A model generated the notes under the pieces. That model was not told the origin of the DNA. It did no database searches and saw nothing but the letters and a program-made list of their open reading frames with translations. The translations under genes and the position numbers were made by a program. From Isoetes taiwanensis (Eukaryota > Streptophyta > Lycopodiopsida > Isoetales > Isoetaceae), in NCBI GenBank assembly GCA_021234155.1, contig JAJEKV010000171.1, positions 62,001-126,000 of the forward strand: a stretch of 64,000 nt of DNA. The letters are read 5' to 3'. Positions 9,791-21,477 of this stretch are shown here, piece by piece (positions within the stretch are counted from its first letter, which is position 1; each line of letters begins with the position of its first letter).

Positions 9791-12700
9791 ATGAGTTTCA
9801 CACCTCCTCCAGCGGACACACGGGGAAGTAGTCATGAATATTCTAGCTCGACATTCCAACACCCGGCTACGTTGAGCTTACTCGACCACGACCACCTCGG
9901 CTTCCACCACGGTTCAATTTACTCCACCACACCCCCCGCTCCTGAGCGTCGTTTGCCCCACCAATCGTTTTACTCCACCACGGGCTAGAGAGCTCGGACT
10001 ACCTCCTCCAGTTAATTTTAGTCGTAAGCCTATATAGTCCACCGTAGGCTCCCTCCCCGGAGGCAAATTATGCCAACTCCATCCATTTCGCTAAATGGTA
10101 CTACAACAAGTGGGAGCAGTCAGCGACATGCAACTCCTGTGTTCTACGACACTTCAGGAGCTGGTTAGCTACGTCACCAACCTCGATTACTTTTTCCCAG
10201 AGAGAGGGAAAGCACCTCCCCCCAGGACTTGCCCACATCAAACCTCTCAGCATCTACAAGTACACCTCATGTTGATCTCTCAGACGAAGAAACACCTCAT
10301 GTTGATGTCTCAGACGAGGACCTACCGAAGCCACAAGACTCCATGTTCGAATTCAAAGCCCCTGCAAGTAAGAATCTTAAGCGTAATTTACACAAGAAAG
10401 CATGTACAACCGTTAGAAGAAAGAAACTCATGGACGAGGCTCACTTGCGGGCAACACATACAAAGCATTGTTGTTCTCAACGTTGTTTGCTTAAGATTGG
10501 ACTAAAGGAATTGAGGTTGATTCGTGATAGTTACAGTTCAATGACTCTGCTAGACCAAAGGGGCTACTTAGCCTTCAATATTAGGCCCGATTGTGGTGAG
10601 AAGTTTACTTACGGTGGTGGCCCTGGCCCTACGTCAAACGGCCTTCAAATTGATTCATGCTTTAGGCGTGAGGCGATGACTTGACCGCCTGAAGAAAAGG
10701 CTTGACAAGAATCCAGGCATTAATGACTACTGCCATTCAGGAGGTATATCCAGAATTCATGCCCTTCAATGTGTTTCTTGGATGGAAGGTTTCTTTAAGG
10801 AGTCTTGCGAGAAACTCCCTAACAGCCCCATGTACCACTTGAGTGACAATTTCACGAAACAAGAAGTCTACGATAATTATAAGGAGATGTGTGTTGATTT
10901 GGAGAACGCTTTGTTTGCTACTCCTACTTTATTGTGCTCTGGAAAAAGAGTTTTTCTCATGCGTGTCCATTCCTAGAAAGCACCGGATGTCTGCATTTTG
11001 TGCTACATGCTCACGAATTAAAAGCTCGAGAGACAAAATGCAAGGACACTTCACACTAAAAAGTAAGCTTCGGGGCGTGTTCTTGCCTAGTTCTAGCTAA
11101 AAGTAGGTTCTTTCCAAAACATATTTTCATTTCGGATGCATTGAAGGAGAAACCGAACAAGCACAGAGAGAACAACAATCTTTGGAAAGGAGAAAATTGA
11201 CAAAACATAGGAATAAAGCCTTTGGAACAACCACTCAACTACATATCGGTTGTTATTGATGGAATGGACGAAGAAGACCACCCTACCACATTTTGTCAAT
11301 GTGCCTAAGGATCTTCTTGAAGAAGATTTCATACATCCGCATGTTGTTGGTGCTATGGTATTTAATGGAAAACTATCTTGCAAGGCATTTTTGAATTATC
11401 CAAACATTCATGCTGATCCAAATCTCACTATCACAATATTGAATAAGCTTCTTTCCAATCTAGAACATATACCACCGGTTCGTATCTTGACTAGACAACA
11501 CGACAAGGGAAAATAAGAATCGGCGTTGTTTGCTTACATGTGCTATGCTAGTAGAGAAACAAATCTTCAAGAAGGTGAAGATTGGTTTCACGCTTGTTGG
11601 TCATACCCACGATCAAATTGATCGGATGTTGATGGGTTCTCTAAGCGTCTTGCTTTCGAAAAAAGCTCTCGACCTACCAGCAATGATTGAGGTTATCCAA
11701 GATTCCTACAATCCTCGTCCGGACATCGAGTTATTGGAAGAAACTTATGATTTCAAAGAATGGATTTTTAGGAGAGATCAACTAGGTCCTTTGTGCTATT
11801 GAGCCTTGAGAAACATTACATTTCAGCATCAGATCAAAATTTCACTTGTAGATGGCAAGGCCATCTTACAAGGAAAGAAATATGCCACATCCTTGCAGTG
11901 GCAGCCAGAAGCAGGTATTCAATTCATTCGCACCATCCCCAATACTAGTTCCATGCTCTCTGCAGAAAGCAAATGCCTCTAAAAGCTTGAAAGAAATCAC
12001 AAAAAGTAAAAAGGAGGGAAGAGCATTTGACTCAAACAAATCATTGGATTATATTGAGACAAGTATTCAGTCCTGCTCTAACCACTTTGGGGGAGGCGAG
12101 ATGCTTTATGGTGGCCTCAGTTTTTTTCTCGGCAACGTGACATGTTGCAAGCTTCATTACAAGGTCGAAGACCAGTTACATTCAACTGGCCATCTAGGCA
12201 AACTCTCCCTGTGCAAGTTGAGAATCAAGAGGAACATGTAGAGATATTGGCTAGCTCAGATGAAGATGACAGAGTCATGTACACTGGCCCCAGACGCACG
12301 GCACAACAAGTTGCTCGAGTATCTGGTTCAGTCTCAGAGATTCAGAAAGGAATGCTCATAGCTGTCCCAGCTGATAATGATGAATCTGGGAGGCCATTTT
12401 GGCTAGCTAGAGTACTGGAGGTAACAAGAGAAGATGGAATTCCCACTCAATTAAAAGTGCCTTTGGATGAGAACGATCACGCCAATGCTTTCAGTGGGAG
12501 TTATACTTTGGAGATGGTAAAAACAGGAGTGGGAAAGAGAGCTAAGTCCAAAGCAAGCACTGCTGTCATAGATCTAGCTGAAGTAAAGGTTCTTGCATAT
12601 GACTTTGTTCTGACTGCTGCTAATAAGTTACGTATGGTCACTCAAACTTTAATAAGGTCGGCATGTGGATTAGACAAACAACCTAGAAAGGTGGCAAAAA

Positions 12701-12813
12701 AAGATGATGATGAAGACTCACTTGTAGACAGTGAGGAAGAAGATCGTTCGAGTACATCTAGTTTTGAGAGTGAAGGCGAGGATGAAGGCTCAAGTGATCG
12801 AGGGAATAAATGA
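9791..12813 (+). pseudogene. DUF7869-type mobile-element gene A, decayed
   Basis: Successive frames read in order as one DUF7869-type protein. A Ser/Thr/Asp-rich N-terminus (from ATG 9791) leads into KHCCSQRCLLK and GYLAFNIRPDCG near 10470-10600. Next come an FKESCEKLPNSPMYHLSDNF block (about 10790) and a CATC-type zinc pair (HRMSAFCATCSRIKSSRDK, about 10985). The DUF7869 core follows, with VIDGMD (11250), PHVVGAMV (11340) and KVKIGFTLVGHTHDQIDRM (11570). The C-terminal module FWLARVLEV is at about 12395, followed by an acidic tail to the TGA at 12813. At least five frame changes and several stops separate the blocks, so it cannot make a full protein. The family is widespread in element-like genes of plants, fungi and cnidarians; its biochemistry is not established. 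It diverges from the ParB-like gene across the palindrome array. Confidence 0.75.
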
Positions 12814-13281
12814 GTCGGAGGATGAGATGCATCCCGATCTTTGGCGCAAAATGTAAGTTTGTCCGATGACTCGAACATGTAAAAAACGAGAAAGTGCGGT
12901 GATGATTGTCTGTCAAAATGTCCTATATTTTTGACAATTTTGTTCATAATTTTGTACAATTTTCACAACCTTGAATATATCACTTCTTTGTCACTCTACT
13001 ACCCTTGCTATTTTTTTTTATTGCCCTTTTTTGCTACACTTTACATAAGTAACTATTTTTTGTTCTAAAATAGGAGGATAAAAATTGCTATTTGAAATTT
13101 TTGCACGGAAGTTATGTTCAATCAACCCCTCAAAAAAGGTACCTAAATTAACTAAATTGTCACACCTGTCACAAAAAAATCTTAAAAATGGACTTTTTTA
13201 AGGGAATTTTAGGGAATCTTTCAAAGATTCCTTTTGAAGTGTGTTTCCAGCAAATAAGTGCGTTTCATTTTAAACTTTGTT
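12814..13281. other. Intergenic DNA
   Basis: AT-rich with T and A runs. No coding frame or repeat recognised. Confidence 0.5.
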
Positions 13282-14922
13282 ATAGCACAATGGCACAGGA
13301 GGGAGATAGGCTCTGCCTTCGTCCACAAGTGGGCGGCGGAGTTGAGCGCTGAGCAAGGAAGCGCTATGGCCGCAAAAAAATGGAAGAGCAAGCCGATTTT
13401 TAGAAACTCCAAAATTTAAAGGCAGGTAGCTAGGATTAAGCAAGCCATCCATGATAACGACGTCGTGTCACCTTGCCCGAAGCTCATTTTTCCCATCTGG
13501 AGCTTCTAATATACCAGCGGGCAAAAGAAGTTGGAAGGTGCTTCCAGGTAATGTGTGTACTAAGCTGTTGGGTATTCCCTTTGGAGGGGATATTTCCATG
13601 GGGAGGGTGTGGGATGAGATTTTGCAGGGGTTGCAGAAACACCTGAATTGGTGGAAGGGTAGCAAGTTGTCCATGGCAGGTAGGATCACTATTGCCAAGT
13701 CAGTACTTTGTACCACTCATGTGCATATACAGCATCTACGATGTTAGCTCCTGAGGGTAAGATACAGGCTTTGGATAAGATTGTTCGAAATTTTGTGTGG
13801 GGCGGGGATGATGAAGGGGCGGTTGTTAAAGTGGCTTGGTGGAAGTGTCTCCGCCCCGGGGAGGATGGGGGCTTGGCCATTCTGGATTTGGCGCTGCATA
13901 GTAAGGTGTTGGTCTCCAAGTTTGTTTGGAGCACTCTGCAGGATGGAGCATCTTCTCCTGGTGTGGCGCTGTTGTTGCAGTCCCTTTGCCATTGTGTGGC
14001 ATTTGGGAAGCCATCTGTGCATGTGGAGTTGCCCCAGGCCTTTGTTGTATGCCCTCGCAAGACTTCCCCTTGGCTGCCATTGTGCATGCGGGCCCTTGAG
14101 GCCGTTGGAGGCGACTTCTTTGTGCTCACCTTGGAGGATTGGTATTGGGGTGGTCAGCTAGCTTAGGTGGGGAGTTCTTTCGAGCTCACTTTTCGCTGAG
14201 GGACGATGGTGGGCTATCACGGGAACAAGTGGCAGGGAATATTCCGGTACACATACCTATAGTCCCTCAGGATGATGTGGTGGTGCAGATTTGGAAGGTT
14301 CATCCAGATGTTGTGTCTTCTTGTTTTGTCTGGTCTTGTTACCGGGTGCTGGCTATTCATGACACTCTGCCCCCTTCGGGCAAGTGGTCTCTGCGGCTTA
14401 GGGTTCTCGATGGCGCTTTGGTTTGGGCGTGGACATGGAGCTCACTTCCCCACCAGAAGGTTAGGGTGCTTTTGTGGCAGGTGGTGCAAATCACATGTCG
14501 AGGTGAATGCCCTTGTGAGTCAGTTTAGGCCGTGTTTGAGCCCTCTCTGCCCTTGTTGTGGCCTTCATCGTGAGGCGTGGAGCATTGTGCGGTTTTATGC
14601 CCTCACTTGCGTGGCTGCCGGGATTGGGTCGGGGCTCTGTTTGGTGAGATTGACTAGCCGCCAGATTCGCTTCATGTGTATCGGTGCTTGGCCGCTCTGC
14701 GGCAGCAAGCCTTGCATCTGTGCGTGGTTTGGTTGGTGTGGCTGATTTGGAAGCGGCGGCGGTTGTGGATCTTTCAGGGGATTCAGTAGCCTGCAGCCTC
14801 TCTGATTCCTCGACTCAGGTACAAGCTATTTCAAAAGCTTTCTGGTGTTCCCGGGATTAGTAGAGCGGAAGTTTGCCATTTGGCGGGACTTCTTGGGTGT
14901 TGTAGATGGTCAAGGAAGTCTC
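13282..14922 (+). mobile_element. LINE (L1-type) fragment, copy 1
   Basis: 5'-truncated non-LTR retrotransposon. Its frames encode the end of the reverse transcriptase: KLLGIPFGGDISMG, then WWKGSKLSMAGRITIAKSVL (about 13640-13705), FVWGGDDEG and a GGLAILDL block (about 13790-13890). A C-terminal RNase H/zf-RVT-like part follows, with WTWSSLPHQKVRVLLWQ (14430) and CPCCG (14550). The palm with the catalytic YxDD box is absent. Frames shift several times, so it is dead. The 3' end is missing through a deletion that joins it to LTR-element DNA near 14922. Confidence 0.85.
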
Positions 14923-15056
14923 TTGCTCAAGGACAACCCTGTTGGGTGGTGAGCTTACCCGGAAGGGTGGATTTGTGCTTACTTGACTTGTTTCTTGACG
15001 ATTGTTTTTGCAATAGATCTTTGGAGACTAGCTAATCATATCAAATTGGTATTAGA

Positions 15057-15071
15057 GCAGGGTTCTGATTT
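15057..15071 (+). other. Retroelement primer-binding site (tRNA-iMet type)
   Basis: TGGTATTAGAGCAGG differs by one base from the plant initiator-Met primer site TGGTATCAGAGCAGG. It lies three bases after the LTR's terminal CA. The C-to-T change fits cytosine deamination. Confidence 0.8.
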
Positions 15072-16016
15072 CTCTTGGAGCCTGTGTGTTTTCATTTTGT
15101 TCATTTTGAGTGAACGAGTAAGGACTAGTCTAATTGCTCTATTAGAAATATTTTGGTATTTGTTTGAGCGAAATTAAAAGCCCTGAAGAAGTAAGACTAG
15201 GTCTCGAGGAATGTAACTAGAATTCTGGATGGCATAAGAGCATTAACTTGTTTTTTTTTTTGCAGGATTTCCCACAAGGGTTCTGCTCCAAAAAGATTTA
15301 ATGTATTGACTGAATCTCGGCCAAAATCAAAGCTTGAAAGACGTGTTGGGAAACAATGCTAGTTATGAGCCAACTTATGAAGAACTGAGAAAATCATAGG
15401 TCATTTGGACCATGAAGTGATTGGTTAATATGAAATAATTGCAGAGCATAATTTGGTATAGAAGTTTAATGAATATGGAAATGGGTTGTGCCATGGTCTC
15501 TCCCTTGGTTGTGATTGATTAGATCTTCATAAGTATCCGCATTTCATTTGAAGCCATTAATAAACTATTTCAAGCCTTAGAACTTTCTATAATATTTCTG
15601 TGGGTATGTTGAAAGAAAAATCATTTGAGGATGTGTTAGTAAAGAAATGTACCATTTGGTCATTGGATTCTCTAGGTTATTAATGTGTAAGACATGAACC
15701 TATGTTAGGTGATACATGCAATTATTGGTATAACCCAAAGAACCATAATATTTGGTTGGGTTTGCAAGTTCTAATATCATGATTGAGTTTTTTCGCAGGA
15801 CATAGAAATTGTCATGCAGGGAATTATTTTGGGAGATATTCTTACCTTCTTATTGGCACATGAGCAACCTATGTTTTAAGCATTTGTAGCTATAAGGTAA
15901 ACGGATATTTGAATTACATTTGCTTTAGGGAAATCCAAGGTGGAAGTATAAGGTGTTCTTTTCTTTGTGTAGTGTATAGTAAGTCCTGAGACAACTAATA
16001 TGTTTGCAGCATAATA

Positions 16017-16142
16017 GTTGGACTTGCAAAATTTTTAGCCTACAGGGCTGGACTTAAAAAATTTTAGCCTAAAGGGCTGGACTTGAAAATTTTTAGCCTC
16101 AAGGGCTGGACTTGAAAAATTTTAGCCTAAAGGGCTGGACAT
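16017..16142 (+). repeat. 29-bp repeats, block 1
   Basis: Four to five tandem copies of a 29-bp unit containing TTTTTAGCCTAAAGGGCTGG then ACTTGAAAA. The unit holds a short AGCC/GGCT inverted pair. Further blocks occur at 16590-16722, 32775-32823, 34289-34372 and 34815-34945, and one inverse unit lies near 62130. Confidence 0.9.
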
Positions 16143-16589
16143 GACCATTTCTGATTGTGCAGGTTGCAACCATGGACTTGGTTGTGTTAATTTGCCATAT
16201 AATTCTTGATCGAGGACGATCAATCCCAAGAATGGGAGGAATTGATATGGTGGCGCTTGGGGGAGTGGTTGTCGGGAGCAAGAGTAGGAGAAAGAAAGCT
16301 CTAAATGTTTATATGAACCCTTGGATCCAAGTATCTTAGTGAATATACAATAAGTTAAGTTAGCAATTATCTTTAGCTAGACCATTGGTATAAGATAAGA
16401 CAAGTTATAAACCATAAGCTAATCTAAGAACCTTAGAAAATATAGTAAACTATTATTATAGCTAAGAAAGTTAACGGATATTTGAGTTACATTTGCTTTA
16501 GGGAAATCCAAGGTGGAAGTATAAGGTGTTATTTTCTTTGTGTAGTGTATAGTAAGTCCTGAGACAACTAATATGTTTGCAGCATAATA

Positions 16590-16722
16590 ATTGGACTTGG
16601 AAAATTTTTAGCCTATAGGGCTGGACTTGAAAATTTTTAGCCTAAAGGGCGGCTAGACTTGAAAATTTTTAGCCTCAAGGGCTGGACTTGAAAATTTTTA
16701 GCCTAAAGGGCTGGACTTGACC
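16590..16722 (+). repeat. 29-bp repeats, block 2
   Basis: Four more units of the AGCCTAAAGGGCTGGACTTG repeat, about 570 bp after block 1. Both are followed by the same GATTGTG(C/T)AGGTTGCAA segment, so a larger unit of about 570 bp was duplicated. Confidence 0.88.
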
Positions 16723-17119
16723 ATTTTTGATTGTGTAGGTTGCAATCATGGACTTGGTTGTGTTAATTTGCCATATAATTCTTGATCGAGGACGATCAAT
16801 CCCAAGAAGGGGAGGAATTGATATGGTGGCGCTCGTGGGAGTGGTTGTCGGGAGCAAAAGTAGGAGAAAGAAAGCTGTAAATGTTTATGTTAACCCTTGG
16901 ACCCAAGCATCTTAGTGAATATACAATAAGTTAAGTTAGCAATTATCTTTAGCTAGACCATTGGTGGATATTTTTATCTAATACTAGTAATGGTACCCAG
17001 CATTGCTGGACATAAGTTGGGAACTTGTGTGGACGGAAACCTGTTCAGCTCTAACTCCTTTTCATAAATCTAAAAACCAACCCCAGTGTTGGTGGGCTAT
17101 AAGAAGTTTTTATGCATTA

Positions 17120-17425
17120 GAAATTGCTTTCCTTTGCCTTTTTCTCTATCCTCTGTTTCCACTTTTTCTTTCCCATTTTCATTTTCCTCCACACTTTTCT
17201 TTTTCCTTTTCTCATTTCCCCTACACATTTTCTGTTTCCTTTTTTTCTTTTTTAACCGTCTCTTCCCTCCCTCGCTTCACTTTCCCATTCCCTTTTCTCT
17301 GTTTTCCTTTATTGATGGACATTTTCCCTTCGCTTTTCATCCTTTCCCTGCTCTCCCCCTTCTTTTCTTTTTTCTCTTTCGCCTTCGCTTTTCCATGCTT
17401 TTTTTTTCATTCCCAATTTCTCACA
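17120..17425 (+). repeat. Pyrimidine-rich tract, copy 1
   Basis: About 300 bp almost entirely C and T on the plus strand, with only scattered A and G. It matches 35344-35650 in copy 2. The long Phe/Ser/Pro-rich open frames here follow from composition and are not genes. Confidence 0.9.
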
Positions 17426-17559
17426 TTCATGTGCACTAGAGGAAAAATGAGATTACATTTTGTCCCATTAAGGGATGCTTAAAATGCCATGTCAGCTTTT
17501 TAAACTGCCCAATAAGAGAAGAGATCCAGTATATCTCATTCCAGTATTATGTGGCAGCC

Positions 17560-20500
17560 TGTAATTAATGCCTAGAAATTAGCTAGATTAGTCTAGTTTT
17601 TCAATCTATTTGAACCTCATCTTAAAAGGATTTCATGATGGCGGAATTGAACCTCCCACCCACAGGGGTTGAACCCCCAAACCCCGTGCCAACCACTGAA
17701 GGCGGGCATCGTTTGTGTTTGAAATATAATTCTTAATTAGAGATTTAAGCTTTAATAATGTTAGATAATATTAATGGCTAAGCCTTAGACTTAGAACCAA
17801 GACCCTTAAGCTAGATAGAGACTGACATCTTGATAGACACGAGGACTCGATCGATATGATCGCACCAAAAAGCACCATTTCGACTTTCTGCAAGGCAAAA
17901 GCCAAAGGCCAAGGAGGCCAAGGAGGAAGGAGATACAAGAAGAGGAGAGGCGTAACGAGAGCGGGAGGCCAAGGCTCAAGAAGCGGCCAGAAGCGTAAAT
18001 TTGGTCCAACATTTTGAAGACTCAACGGCTTGCCTTTGTTCATGCAAAGCGAGTAACCCTCATGAGGAAGGACATGCAATTAGCTAATTTAATTAAGGGA
18101 GATCCCGGTAGATATGTTGTAAATAATCAATAATTTTGTTAATACATGATAATTTTGAGTAGTTTATGTGTCAAATCTTGCTTAATTAGGGACGAGTTAG
18201 CAAGTAGTAGTTTTTATTTTAGTAAAATAGGATATTCTCGGACCAAAAGTGTGATGTCTCACATTTCAGCGCCTTGTCAAGAAACTAAAGTTTAGTTTTT
18301 GAACGAGGTGCAACCTGTGAGATGTCCAATCTAGACCAAAACACCTCCAAATTGACCAAGTAAGGGGTCCATTCTGCCTAACTCGAGGAGACTAGCATGA
18401 ATAGACCCTTAGATCACCCAAATTAGACAAGTTTAACCCAATTTACAGCCAATGTCTTACATTTCGCGCTGGTCAAAGAACTAAACTTTAGTTTTTGAGC
18501 GAGGGCGCAACCCTAATGAGACCTCAAACTTTGAACTTCCATAACTTGAGACTCTGAGCTCCAAATTGCCTGAGAATTGTTGCAATAGGACCATTAGACA
18601 GCCTAGACCCCATTTATGACCTCAAATTAGGCTAGAAATGTCAAACCCCAGCTCAAAATGACCAAAATTGCTCAAACCCTTGAATTGTTTTTCCAAACTG
18701 TGGTTTGTTTGTAAATAGAAGCATACCCCATTAGTAGCTTCACAAAGTATTGCTCTCATTTCGAAGCTGATGCCTTACTCCTAGATAGAAGTGCCCAAGA
18801 ACACCCCTTTGTTATAGTCATCTAGACCTCAGCATACCAACCCAAGTCCAACTGTTGGTACATCACCTCGGGTCATGCCAAAGGCATAAACCTTGACATA
18901 ATTCTGTGTCCTTCTAATAGAATTTGACTTATATAGCCGCCACATTGACACTCCCTATTGTCAGGGTACCTAGAAAGGAGCTAGAGTCTAGACCGGCCCA
19001 AGTCACTCCATGTGTAGAGATTGGACTCCCCCAAACCAACTTTGCTAGGACCTTAGAGTATGCCTCAAACATCATGGAGGTTTTGCAAAACAAACCTCGT
19101 TTCATGCTATACCACATGTCCTAATGTCCATAGACTTGTAGATCATAGATATGTCTTCAATAATGCTGCTCAAGCCATCTTGTTTGCATATAGAGCCCAA
19201 AATATTGTAGGAGAGCCCTTCAAGTAGACCCTTAGACTCTAGGATATCTGGCGTTGCTTTTCGAAATCTGAGGGCGAGCCACGAGAAGAGCTAGAGCGCA
19301 ACTTCTTGAAGACATCAAGGTCGGCCGATGTCTGGGGGCGGATAAGGAGAGGAGACCGAGAAAGGCGGACCCAAGAGAGGGAAGCACAAGCGACAAACAC
19401 CTCAACCAGACAAGCGAGTAGAACAGGATACCACCGGCCTATCATCAATCTTCATCAAATGGGAAGAATAATTGGTAACCAACGGCATCAAGAATTTTCT
19501 AGATGTCAACCTCTCGGCTACCACGTCCATGAGCTCACATGAAAAGAGGATCTCGGCGCCTTCACCAACTTCGGCGCACATGAGTTCAAATGGAAAAAGC
19601 GCAAAGCTGACAAAATACTGAGTCGCGAGGGAAGGCGTTAGACATCGACGCGCGTAGCATCACGAGCTAGGGCGAGGAGGGCATAATCTTCCGCCGAGGA
19701 GAGAAGTAATGGCGACAGGGCGTGATAAAAAACGGAGGGAAGATCACCATGACCGTGCGCCCAAAGAGCTCAAGTGAATGTCATGCAACATCAACAAAAG
19801 GAGTAACCAAGCTAGGCAACCACAAAGCACCTAAGGCTAATCAGGACAAGCTTCCAGCTCCTTTGCACCAGCAGGAGAACTTTCGTCGGTTCCAAAAAGT
19901 AGGAGACCATGAGGGGGAGGAGCGCGATACCACGGAAGGAACATCTGGGCTTGAAGGCCTATATCGCATTAGGGGCAAGATCAAGGAGGAGAATATTCCT
20001 TCGAACAAGAATTCGGACCGAAAACACATAGAAACCAAAGGAAGGACGACTTTACTACAGCCAAGGAGTGCGAGACTCGAATGGATAGGACCCAAAGGAC
20101 GGAGGAGACGACCTAGCCAGTAGGTACAAATCACGCAAAGGCGACCAGAAGGAGCTATGGTAGGTGCAATGGAGATGATCACACTTCTAGGCACAGGAGA
20201 GGCACTTCGGAATGAAGCAAAGCCCAAGCAACAGGAGTCGCACTCAGAAATTCAACCTGTGGAGGAATCACAATGCCTGCCTATCGACCACGACATTCAA
20301 GAATGCCCAACTGCAACAGCTAGGTGATCTTACTCAAGCGATCAACGGCACCGCACATCGGCAACCCTGCAACGACACACTGCATGTAGGGACGTTGAGC
20401 GGTCACCGCATTCCTCACGACGAATATACACATTAACGAGGAGCATCTTTCTCAAGGGATCACATCGACGAACACTTCGCGAATTGGCGGACGAGTTTCG

Positions 20501-20856
20501 GATCGGACATAAAGCTCAACAATAGTAGCAGCATCTCAAAGGAACCCTGGAGTCAACCAGAATGAAGAAGATGCAGCAAAACCAAAGGGTCAAACGCGAT
20601 AGGAGGAGGGGAAACCCTAAAGGAGTATAAACAATTAAGTAGATCTTCGTAGTTGTTTTGAAAAAATGGATGAATTAAAATCCCAATGTAAATGCATATA
20701 TGTCTATTGTATATCTCGGGTGCTCACAGATATAGTGGAGAAAGAGAAACACGAGTTTAAAGTCACGTTTTACGGATTTAGCGCTTAGATCAGGAAGCTC
20801 CTTCACTTCGGCTACCAAAAGAGGAAGCAAGGAAGCACAACTATAGCCCAAGATCA
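17560..20856 (+). mobile_element. Degenerate retrotransposon-like DNA
   Basis: No intact frame and no domain I can name. The composition, with many purine-rich short frames broken by stops, resembles heavily mutated element DNA. It is probably the upstream body of the element whose LTR lies at 26013-27414. A diverged direct repeat occurs at 18250-18350 and 18460-18545. Each copy carries TTTCAGCGCC or TTTCGCGCTGG and a CTAAAGTTTAGTTTTTGA palindromic block. Confidence 0.4.
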
Positions 20857-20864
20857 AAATGGAA

Positions 20865-21469
20865 CAGGGAATAAATTACTAATCGCATATTTCTTATTAG
20901 CCAAAATGACTTTAGCTAAACTTGCTTGATATTAATCCCAAAACTTTCTGTGGTTTAGCTAAAACTCTACACGTTTTTCGTCTCATACTTTCTGGTGTTT
21001 ATCTAAACTAACCCAAACATCAACCCACAAATTTCTGTGGTGTGGCCAACGGAAAATATTAAGCCAAATTCCTATACTTGTTTTCAATATATTCCATTTA
21101 TTTTGGTCATTTTCTTTGTGAAAACATTCTAAAATAATGCTAACTAGCAAAATCTAGGGCTTAACTTAATTCATAATGCTAGAAACTAAACTACTAATCA
21201 TATATTTCATATAAACTAGAATGATATTAGCTAAACTGGGCCGAAATTCATTCTAAAAATTTCTATGGTCTAGCTAAACAATACAAAATTTCACTCTCTT
21301 ACTTTCTAGCGTTTGGCTAAAGAGCCCCAAGGTTGGTGCAGTCCCAAAAAAAGTTAAGCTAAAATTATTATTTTTTTCTCAAATTTTTCCATTTACTTTA
21401 GCCAAATGTTTTTGAAAATGTGCTAAAAAATCGCCAAATAGCTAAGTTTAGCCCTTAAATTATTCCATG
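20865..21469. mobile_element. hAT-like MITE, copy 2
   Basis: 605-bp element homologous to the insertion at 7071-7665, in opposite orientation in the window. It starts CAGGGAATAAATTAC and ends TTAAATTATTCCATG. A perfect 8-bp duplication AAATGGAA flanks it (20857-20864, 21470-21477). The two copies differ at scattered sites. Finding both copies with intact, different 8-bp duplications confirms the family and its ends. Confidence 0.95.
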
Positions 21470-21477
21470 AAATGGAA

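Larger units (their letters stand above)
13282..17559 (+). repeat. Segmental duplication, copy 1
   Basis: From ATAGCACAATGGCACAGG at 13282 to ATTATGTGGCAGCC at 17559 this matches 29436-35783 in the same order and orientation. The flanks differ on both sides. Copy 1 lacks about 600 bp at 14922 (end of the LINE plus most of the LTR) and lacks the retroposon found at 32824-34280 in copy 2. Two different element types share both breakpoints, so duplication of DNA explains it better than independent insertions. Confidence 0.9.
14923..17559 (+). mobile_element. LTR-element fragment (non-coding derivative), copy 1
   Basis: The end of an LTR (…AATCATATCA, to 15053) is followed by a primer-binding site and the first 2.5 kb of internal sequence seen in copy 2. 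No gag or pol frame is present. The internal region holds two blocks of 29-bp repeats and a duplicated unit (about 16140-16375 and 16715-16945). A partial copy of the LTR start, GACAAGTTATAAACC, sits inside at about 16395. It ends in a pyrimidine-rich stretch. Confidence 0.8.

Noticed and set aside
14139-14745. Trp/Cys-rich overlapping frames as a separate gene
   Set aside because: They are shifted pieces of the LINE C-terminal region; the same pieces recur at 30354-31018.
16157-16339. 60-codon frames repeated four times (also 16675, 34323, 34899)
   Set aside because: Repeated non-coding interior of the LTR element; both strands are open over the same bases.
17003-17482. 159-codon frame, repeated at 35227-35706
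   Set aside because: It spans the pyrimidine-rich tract of the LTR element; composition explains it.
17640-17705. tRNA-like B-box strings (GGTTGAACCCCC)
   Set aside because: No acceptor, D-arm or anticodon stem can be built around them.
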